A stretch of 7,442 bases of DNA from CAYUNA01 sp047629355 (GTDB taxonomy: Bacteria; Bacteroidota; Bacteroidia; Chitinophagales; Saprospiraceae), in NCBI GenBank assembly GCA_047629355.1, contig JBLHWU010000282.1:1-7442 (forward strand), read 5' to 3'. Made by a program: the position numbers and the translations under genes. The first letter of the stretch is position 1, and every line of letters begins with the position of its first letter. Positions 1 through 4,535 of the stretch are shown here, piece by piece. A model generated the notes under the pieces. It was not told where the DNA came from, searched no databases, and saw only the letters and a list, made by a program, of their open reading frames with translations.

Positions 1-307
1 TATTTCCATGTGTGGGGGATTCCCATACCCTCAAATAATTAAAAATCAAATTTGAACTATTTTTTCAAATTTAAAAAACCTCCTTAATCCACTGTAAAAC
101 AGCTAGTTATAATTAAATGGTTAATTTAAAAAGTTTTTCTCTCGATGAATTACTTTAAAATTCACCACGAACTATTGTGGTATGTAAAACAATATATTTT
201 CTAAATTTTATTTGAATATTTTAAATAAATGGGATGAAATCAAAAAATTACGCGCAAATATTCATTTTCTATCATTTATCATTCCTCCTTTTTATAAATT
301 TGCCGCT
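1..307. other. AT-rich intergenic region, no gene seen
   Basis: This stretch holds no convincing reading frame. The glycosyltransferase frame stays open back to a TTG at 212, but those 32 extra residues do not resemble a glycosyltransferase N-terminus. The stretch is strongly AT-rich, with poly-A and poly-T runs. It contains a 9-bp inverted repeat (48-56 / 64-72). A minus-strand TAAATTTG (complement of 66-73) matches the Bacteroidota -7 consensus and would read out of the window to the left, but no matching TTG was found upstream of it. No perfect plus-strand TAnnTTTG was found ahead of the glycosyltransferase, so its promoter is not identified. Confidence 0.6.
48..72. repeat. AT-rich inverted repeat, 9-bp arms
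   Basis: AAATTTGAA (48-56) and TTCAAATTT (64-72) are exact reverse complements separated by 7 bases. It could be a weak hairpin at the end of a gene lying to the left, or an operator-like site, but in such AT-rich DNA chance is also plausible. No function is assigned. Confidence 0.35.
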
Positions 308-1432
308 ATGAAAATAGGTTTTGATGCAAAGCGGTTGTTTTTAAATAATACGGGTTTGGGCAATTACAGCCGAACTTTAGTCCGTAATTTGCAACAATTT
401 CATCCTGAAAATGACTACCATTTATACACACCGAAAATTAAGCAAACAACAGAGAATACTGCTTTTGCAGCCCCCCCCTTTCACCTATATACGCCCACTA
501 CCCTATTCAAATCCTATTGGCGAAGTCGAGGCATTGTTTCGCAGCTAAAACTGGATAAACTGGATATTTTTCATGGTTTGAGTCACGAAATTCCCGTTGG
601 ATTAAATCGTTCTAAAATAAAAACAGTCGTCACCATCCATGATTTGATTTTCAAAACCAATCCAGAGACTTACAAAGCCATTGACCGTTTTATTTATGAT
701 AAAAAATGGGCCTATAGTTGTAAAAATGCAGACGCAATTGTGGCAATTAGCGAAAGTACGAAAGCAGATATTATAAAATACTATGATGTAAATCCTGATA
801 AAATTAGTGTGATTTATCAACCTTGTCAAGTATTATTTTATCAAATGCAAAGTCAGGGTTCTATTTTAAAAATTCAAGAACACGATCAGTTACCCAAAGA
901 TTTTTTGCTTTATGTCGGCAGTATTCAGCCTCGAAAAAACTTATTGAATTTAGTAAAAGGATATGCTTTATTGCCGAAAAGTCTACAAATCCCTTTGGTC
1001 TTAGTTGGAAATGGAGGAAAATATAAACTAAAAGTCAAAGCTTTGATTGCTGAATTGAAATTGGAAAAGCAAGTGATTTGGTTGACAAATGTAGCTGAAA
1101 ATCATCATTTACAAGCCATTTATCAATTGGCGACGGCATTGGTTTATCCTTCGTTGTATGAGGGTTTTGGGTTGCCAGTAGTGGAAGCTTTATTAAGTAA
1201 GACGGCAGTGATTACATCGAATGTTTCTTCGATGCCAGAGGCGGGTGGAGAGGCGGCTTCGTATGTGAACCCTGATTCTGTGGAGGAGATTGGTCAAGCG
1301 ATGGAAGATGTTTTAGGCGATGGAAATGAGCGGAAACGACGAGAGGAATTAGGGTTTAATTTTGCGCAAAAACAGTTTTCGAATAATAAATTGACGAGAG
1401 AAATGATAGAATTGTATAAAAATTTGCTCTAA
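308..1432 (+). CDS. Glycosyltransferase family 4 (GT-B fold, group 1)
   Basis: Predicted cytoplasmic or membrane-associated retaining glycosyltransferase that moves a sugar from a nucleotide-sugar donor onto a growing glycan, most likely for surface polysaccharide; donor and acceptor cannot be read from the sequence. The 374-residue protein shows the usual GT-B order. The N-terminal acceptor half begins MKIGFDAKRL and has a glycine-containing loop (NNTGLGNYSR) and a THDL segment typical of these mannosyltransferase-like enzymes. The C-terminal donor half has GSIQPRKN near residues 204-211 and the EGFGLPVVE motif (E285 and E293, the family E-x7-E pair), followed by a conserved SSMPE-type segment. 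The ATG at 308 is chosen because family homology starts there; a TTG at 212 would add 32 unrelated residues. No Shine-Dalgarno is visible, as expected in Bacteroidota. A C8 run interrupts the coding sequence at 471-478. It converges on the CapA-family gene with a shared hairpin between them. Exact pathway unknown. Confidence 0.94.
   Translation: MKIGFDAKRLFLNNTGLGNYSRTLVRNLQQFHPENDYHLYTPKIKQTTENTAFAAPPFHLYTPTTLFKSYWRSRGIVSQLKLDKLDIFHGLSHEIPVGLNRSKIKTVVTIHDLIFKTNPETYKAIDRFIYDKKWAYSCKNADAIVAISESTKADIIKYYDVNPDKISVIYQPCQVLFYQMQSQGSILKIQEHDQLPKDFLLYVGSIQPRKNLLNLVKGYALLPKSLQIPLVLVGNGGKYKLKVKALIAELKLEKQVIWLTNVAENHHLQAIYQLATALVYPSLYEGFGLPVVEALLSKTAVITSNVSSMPEAGGEAASYVNPDSVEEIGQAMEDVLGDGNERKRREELGFNFAQKQFSNNKLTREMIELYKNLL
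471..478 (+). repeat. C8 homopolymer inside glycosyltransferase gene
   Basis: Eight consecutive C within codons for Ala-Pro-Pro, about residues 55-57 of the glycosyltransferase, in an otherwise AT-rich gene. Gain or loss of one base would frameshift the protein within its first fifth. Such tracts are known sites of slipped-strand phase variation in surface glycan genes of other bacteria; that it switches here is inference. In this sequence the frame is intact (ON). Confidence 0.85.
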
Positions 1433-1437
1433 AATCA

Positions 1438-1470
1438 ACAGAGGGCTTGATGTTTTATCAAGCCCTCTGT
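1438..1470. terminator. Hairpin terminator between convergent genes
   Basis: A perfect 14-bp stem (ACAGAGGGCTTGAT, 1438-1451, with its complement at 1457-1470) closes a 5-base loop. It starts 5 bases after the glycosyltransferase stop codon and lies 37 bases beyond the end of the CapA-family gene. On the plus strand no T-run follows. On the minus strand a weak T-rich stretch follows (TGATTTTAG). It probably serves as a bidirectional terminator for the two converging genes. Confidence 0.8.
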
Positions 1471-1473
1471 CGC

Positions 1474-1508
1474 CCCGTGAGCCGTATGCCGTCAACCGTG
1501 CGCCATAC
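1474..1508. repeat. Degenerate heptamer tandem repeat (CCGT core)
   Basis: Five consecutive 7-base units can be read: cccgtga, gccgtat, gccgtca, accgtgc, gccatac. The core CCGT recurs exactly every 7 bases in the first four units (1475, 1482, 1489, 1496) and as CCAT in the fifth. The block is GC-rich within AT-rich intergenic DNA, begins just after the terminator hairpin, and its last base is the first base of the CapA-family stop codon on the plus strand. It resembles in style the heptanucleotide short tandem repeats known from other bacteria; relation to any named family is not established. Confidence 0.6.
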
Positions 1509-2605
1509 TACTGCTTCATCAACATCCCATCATCCCCAATGTACAATTGCCCATCAGGAAAATCCGCCTTCGTCAACTCTTGCAATTTAGTAATCGCTCG
1601 CTTCTGTGGGTCAACCTTTGGCCCATGCGTTTTTTGTTGATAAACAGGAATGATCTCTCCTTGTAAAAATTGACCATCTTTATCCACAAACAATTTTACC
1701 AAAGGCGCAATCCCTGCTGCACCGCGCAAATTGAATCGTCCATAAGTACAAAAATTACCCATCGAATAAGTAATAAAACGGTCTTTATACAGCTCCACTG
1801 CCCGCGTAACGTGTGGCCCGTGACCAAAAATAATGTCCGCACCTGCATCAATCATTGCGTGGGCAAATTTATAAACATCCCCGCGATTTTCACCGTAATA
1901 AGTCTCGGTTCGCTTAGGCACATGCTGGTTTTTAGCCCCTTCTGCCCCACCGTGGAAAGACACAATAACGATATCGCATTCTTTTTCTAAAGAAGCGACA
2001 ATTTCTTTGGCACGGCTAATATTACGAATATCACAAGTCCCCCTGTTTGGTGCAAAAGCACAAAAACCATACTTCACGCCTTGTTTTGAAAAGATAACTT
2101 TTTCGTCTGTGCCTGCTAATCCTGCATATTCAATTCCCAGTTTATCCAAGACTGCTTTTGTCCGTTTTCGACCAGACGGACCGAAGTCGCCAGAGTGGTT
2201 ATTGGCCAAACTGACTATATCAAAACCTGCATCTTTAAAATGCTGCCCGTAACTTTCCGGAGAACGAAAAGCGTAACAAACACTTGGGTCATTGCAACGT
2301 TTTGCCGTTCCACCACTATCTAAAATCGTACCTTCCAAATTACCAAAAGTAACGTCTGCACTTTGTAAAATTGGCGTTAGGTCTTTCAACAAATCTTTAC
2401 CACCATTGGCTGGCAAATAAGATTTAGCAGGATAATTTGTCCCTAACATCATATCGCCTACACCGATGATGCTGTACATGTCCAGATTTGTGGTTTCCGT
2501 TGCTTTTTCTTGTGCAAAAACAGGTGCGTTTGCCAATAAAATGAACAAGGCGCAAAAAAAGAGGTCGCCTCGAAGACGACCCAATGTAGATTTTTTATTA
2601 AACAT
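1508..2605 (-). CDS. Exported CapA-family protein (PGA_cap, metallophosphatase fold)
   Basis: A 365-residue member of the CapA/PgsA family, a metallophosphatase-like fold. The name comes from poly-gamma-glutamate capsule synthesis, but many members are lone genes of unknown substrate, and no capB/capC-type partner lies nearby. From the ATG at 2605 the protein has a clear signal peptide: basic n-region (KK, R, R), a hydrophobic core at about residues 15-30, and an AxA-like cleavage site (VFA-QE near residue 31), so it should be exported. Family motifs follow in order: GDMMLG (50-55), GNLEG (88-92), ANNH (134-137), FHGGAEG (217-223), GHGPHV (261-266) and SMGNF (281-285), holding the expected Asp, Asn, His and Glu metal-site residues. 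An in-frame ATG at 2656 would add 17 residues before the signal peptide and is less likely. It is on the same strand as the upstream M23 gene, but a strong terminator separates them. No TAnnTTTG promoter was found in 2606-2766. Confidence 0.93.
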   Translation of the reverse strand: MFNKKSTLGRLRGDLFFCALFILLANAPVFAQEKATETTNLDMYSIIGVGDMMLGTNYPAKSYLPANGGKDLLKDLTPILQSADVTFGNLEGTILDSGGTAKRCNDPSVCYAFRSPESYGQHFKDAGFDIVSLANNHSGDFGPSGRKRTKAVLDKLGIEYAGLAGTDEKVIFSKQGVKYGFCAFAPNRGTCDIRNISRAKEIVASLEKECDIVIVSFHGGAEGAKNQHVPKRTETYYGENRGDVYKFAHAMIDAGADIIFGHGPHVTRAVELYKDRFITYSMGNFCTYGRFNLRGAAGIAPLVKLFVDKDGQFLQGEIIPVYQQKTHGPKVDPQKRAITKLQELTKADFPDGQLYIGDDGMLMKQ

Positions 2606-2766
2606 ACTATGAGATAGTTGTAATAATGAAGGATTGAAAATACTCAATCCGTACATTTATTAGTTAGGTCAATTTGGGTAATCAAATGGTGAATGGTTAG
2701 ATTTTTGAATTACTTAACAGCCATTTAACCGTAGCAATACAGCTATGAAAAAGTTCTCAAGTGGTA

Positions 2767-2812
2767 AGAAATAAAAGCCGCTGATTTGAATAAATCAGCG
2801 GCTTTTATTTCT
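2767..2812 (-). terminator. Rho-independent terminator of the M23 peptidase gene
   Basis: A perfect 21-bp stem (2767-2787 with 2792-2812) with a 4-base loop, GC core GCCGCTGATTT, flanked by T-rich TTTTATTTCTT on the minus strand. The stem overlaps two bases of the peptidase stop codon (TAG, complement of 2811-2813). It separates the peptidase from the downstream CapA-family gene, so the latter should have its own promoter. The A/T flanks make it potentially active in both directions. Confidence 0.9.
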
Positions 2813-3794
2813 AATCGAAAGATTGATTAGCAGTTTCTGACAACTTAACCAATGCCTGATATTCTTTAGAAGTTAATCCATCCGTTACATAATTAATTGG
2901 ATTAACGGCAGTTCCTTTATAATGAACTTCGTAGTGACAGTGTGGCGCAGTAGAAGTACCAGTACTTCCAACCAGTCCAATTTTTTGTCCTCTTTTTACC
3001 TTATCGCCTCTTTTTACATCGAATCGACTCATGTGACCATAAAGTGTCTTATAACCATATCCATGGTCGATTACTATACTTTTACCATATCCAGTAGATT
3101 TGGTTTCTACTCTTACAACAACTCCGTCACCAGTTGCCTGGATAGCTGTTCCTTTTGGAGAAGAAAAATCAATTCCTGCGTGCATTTTCCACACTTTATG
3201 AATAGGATGCAATCTTCTTCCAAAACCTGATAACAAACCAACTCGTCTATTGAGTTTATCTGCCCGAATTGGCTTGATTGAAGGAATAGCAGCCAGCATT
3301 TTTTCTTTGCCTGCTGCTTTCTTTTCTATTTCATCCAAAGACTTAGATTGCATCACCAATTGACGTTTCAATTTATCAATTTTCTGATTTACATCTGCCA
3401 TTAATTTTCCAGAGTTAGAAAACTCCATTAAATTAGCGTAGCGTTCCGAACCACCAACTCCACCGTTCCAAACAGCATCGTCGATTGGGTCCATTTCCAG
3501 TACCATTCGGTGAATGTTTTTATCGCGATCGTATAAGGTAGTCAAAGCGGAAGATGTCAACGCTGTGGTTTCCTTATAATATTGGATTTGCTGACTTTGT
3601 GCTTGAATTTCACTCAAAAGCACTTTCTCCTCTGGAGATGGGAACAATTTCCAGACTAATAATGTAAATAGAAATCCGGAGACCACTATAGCGCATAAAA
3701 AGCCTACGGCTTTTAGAATGCGTTCCTTTAATAATATTTCAACTTTTTCGTAGCGAAGCGTTGAAGTATTGTAAATAAATTTTTCTTTCCTCAT
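2811..3794 (-). CDS. Membrane-anchored M23 family metalloendopeptidase
   Basis: Zinc endopeptidase of the LytM/M23 family, expected to cut peptide crosslinks of peptidoglycan in the periplasm. The 327 residues begin with a basic cytoplasmic segment, then one transmembrane helix (about 28-51), a helical, probably coiled-coil periplasmic region (about 55-165), and the M23 domain (about 185-305). The catalytic set is complete: H205 and D209 in HAGIDF, H254 in GHMSRF, and H285/H287 in HCHYEV. It should therefore be active, unlike degenerate LytM regulators. The start at 3794 gives a normal topology (positive residues before the helix). A good minus-strand promoter (4064-4094) implies a leader of about 265 bases containing hairpins at 3888-3955. 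The gene is divergent from alaS; from memory this pairing is common in Bacteroidota. A perfect hairpin terminator follows immediately. Which bond it cuts (for example D,D 4-3) cannot be told from the sequence. Confidence 0.95.
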   Translation of the reverse strand: MRKEKFIYNTSTLRYEKVEILLKERILKAVGFLCAIVVSGFLFTLLVWKLFPSPEEKVLLSEIQAQSQQIQYYKETTALTSSALTTLYDRDKNIHRMVLEMDPIDDAVWNGGVGGSERYANLMEFSNSGKLMADVNQKIDKLKRQLVMQSKSLDEIEKKAAGKEKMLAAIPSIKPIRADKLNRRVGLLSGFGRRLHPIHKVWKMHAGIDFSSPKGTAIQATGDGVVVRVETKSTGYGKSIVIDHGYGYKTLYGHMSRFDVKRGDKVKRGQKIGLVGSTGTSTAPHCHYEVHYKGTAVNPINYVTDGLTSKEYQALVKLSETANQSFD

Positions 3795-3821
3795 GCGAGA
3801 TAGTTCTTAACTAAAATATTC

Positions 3822-3829
3822 TAAATTTG
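3822..3829 (+). promoter_or_regulatory. Candidate -7 element TAAATTTG, plus strand
   Basis: TAAATTTG followed by CGCCC is a perfect match to the Bacteroidota TAnnTTTG element, in the form often seen with a following C. The upstream TTG element is missing at the usual distance (only TTC at 3804-3806, spacing 15). If active, transcription would begin near 3836 and run toward the hairpins at 3888-3955. It points away from the M23 gene, and no reading frame lies directly downstream. Confidence 0.4.
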
Positions 3830-3887
3830 CGCCCTTAAAATTTAACATCTTCAAAAGCAAAATTGCAATTGATAATATTGGGTGGTA

Positions 3888-3955
3888 GATTCAGAATCCT
3901 GCGCCCTCAGCAGGGGGTAATTATTGAAATTTAAAACCTTTTAAAACCAATAATT
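3888..3955. other. Cluster of hairpins, possible small RNA or leader structure
   Basis: Three inverted repeats sit side by side. GATTC-A-GAATC spans 3888-3898. CCTGC (3898-3902) pairs with GCAGG (3910-3914) around a 7-base loop. A nested hairpin pairs AATTATTG (3919-3926) with CAATAATT (3948-3955) and, inside it, TTTAAAA (3930-3936) with TTTTAAA (3939-3945). On the plus strand this follows the TAAATTTG element and is followed by a T-rich stretch, so a transcript of roughly 120 bases is conceivable. On the minus strand the same structures would fall in the long leader of the M23 gene. The 7-base-loop hairpin resembles a tRNA arm, but no tRNA can be built. No known riboswitch is recognised. Confidence 0.3.
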
Positions 3956-4063
3956 TAACCTCTTTGTGTATTTCTCAATAGAATTAAATGCAAAAATTAT
4001 TTTTCTCAATCTATTCCAAAAGCGGAATATAATATTAACTCTATAGTTGTTTGCCTAACCCGA

Positions 4064-4094
4064 CAAAATTAGCTCTTGTTAGATGTTAAGGCAA
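4064..4094 (-). promoter_or_regulatory. Promoter candidate for the M23 peptidase gene
   Basis: On the minus strand TTG (complement of 4092-4094) and TAATTTTG (complement of 4064-4071) are separated by 20 bases, an exact match to the Bacteroidota TTG / TAnnTTTG pattern. Start of transcription would be near 4058, leaving a leader of about 265 bases before the M23 start codon. No closer perfect match exists; the nearest alternatives have one mismatch (CAATTTTG near 3858-3865, complement). Confidence 0.6.
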
Positions 4095-4260
4095 CGCAAA
4101 TATGGAAAAATATATCTAAACCAAAAAAAATTAACTCTTTTTTAACTAAGTATCTAGCAATAACAAGCCGTTTATTAAACAAAACAAGGATACTTCCTTC
4201 AAAAATTGGAAAGATTTTAGCATTATCGTTCGTTACAATAAATTCCACAAATAGAAATGA

Positions 4261-4289
4261 TTGATAAAATGATTGAATTTGTACATTTG
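4261..4289 (+). promoter_or_regulatory. Promoter candidate for alaS
   Basis: TTG (4261-4263), 18 bases, then TACATTTG (4282-4289) match the Bacteroidota promoter pattern closely. The expected start near 4296 gives an alaS leader of about 240 bases that would contain the 33-bp palindrome and the whole 134-bp foldback. If the foldback is a later insertion, the original leader would have been about 105 bases, a more usual length. Confidence 0.65.
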
Positions 4290-4313
4290 TGGCAATTTTG
4301 AAAAAGAATCATA

Positions 4314-4346
4314 AAATCATGGTGATTTTGAAAATCACCATGATTT
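4314..4346. repeat. Perfect palindrome, 16-bp arms, in the alaS leader
   Basis: AAATCATGGTGATTTT (4314-4329) and its exact reverse complement (4331-4346) flank a single G. As RNA it forms a very stable hairpin about 20 bases from the predicted alaS transcription start. As DNA it is a long symmetric site. There is no following T-run, so a plain terminator is unlikely. A 9-codon frame (ATG at 4319 to TAG at 4346-4348) lies within it but is largely dictated by the symmetry. Candidate roles are an operator, an mRNA-stabilising or attenuating hairpin, or a copy of a dispersed repeat. Confidence 0.8.
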
Positions 4347-4371
4347 AGCACATAACTTAAGTAGGTGACCT

Positions 4372-4505
4372 TAAATAATCGACACTTTTGACAGCCGATA
4401 TTTTTTTTTAAGAAATTTAAAAAATCCTTTAATAGTCCTTCTATTGAAGGCATTTTTAAGTTTTTTAAATGGAAAATAGTCCTGTCGAAAAGTGTCGATT
4501 ATTTA
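4372..4505. repeat. 134-bp foldback, MITE-like element
   Basis: The outer arms are 4372-4394 (23 bases) and 4482-4505 (24 bases). They are reverse complements over their whole length apart from one extra G at 4487, and share the core CGACACTTTT. Inside, ATTTAAAAAA (4415-4424) pairs with TTTTTTAAAT (4461-4470), and CCTTC (4437-4441) pairs with GAAGG (4446-4450) around TATT, so the whole unit folds as one nested hairpin. Size, terminal repeats, AT-rich middle and lack of a coding gene fit a miniature inverted-repeat element. The sequences just outside (GGTGACC at 4364-4370, GGTACC at 4508-4513) also show weak dyad symmetry, so the ends may lie slightly further out. No clear target-site duplication was found. 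It ends 30 bases before the alaS start codon. Confidence 0.65.
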
Positions 4506-4535
4506 GTGGTACCTCCTTTAATACACCATATTATT

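Larger units (their letters stand above)
3795..4535. other. Structured gene-free region between divergent M23 gene and alaS
   Basis: In 741 bases I find no convincing protein gene. The open frames here (for example 4076-4264 plus from TTG, 4223-4453 minus) have no recognisable domain and cross inverted repeats. The region instead holds three Bacteroidota-type promoter matches (3822 plus, 4064-4094 minus, 4261-4289 plus), a nested hairpin group at 3888-3955, a perfect 33-bp palindrome at 4314-4346 and a 134-bp foldback at 4372-4505. Base composition is strongly AT-rich. These items are listed separately. Confidence 0.75.

Noticed and set aside
212..307. N-terminal extension of the glycosyltransferase from TTG at 212
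   Set aside because: The extra 32 residues do not match the family, which normally begins at the MKIGFD-like first strand; ATG at 308 fits better.
3881..3915. tRNA-like segment: T-arm-like GATTCAGAATCC and a 5-bp stem with 7-base loop
   Set aside because: No acceptor stem, no D-arm and no U33 in the loop on either strand; a tRNA cannot be assembled.
3988..4032. 14-codon plus-strand frame starting MQKLFF as a possible leader peptide
   Set aside because: Too short to judge, with no codon bias toward alanine and no clear link to either flanking gene.
4076..4264. 62-residue plus-strand open frame
   Set aside because: It starts at TTG, is lysine/isoleucine-rich as expected from random AT-rich DNA, overlaps the M23 promoter candidate, and has no recognisable family.
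4319..4348. 9-codon frame inside the 33-bp palindrome as a leader peptide for alaS
   Set aside because: The ATG and its mirror are forced by the palindrome, and there are no alanine codons that would fit attenuation by alanine supply.
4223..4453. 76-residue minus-strand open frame crossing the palindrome and one foldback arm
   Set aside because: It runs through two inverted repeats, has no recognisable domain, and about half is encoded by the repeat sequences themselves; likely a chance frame.
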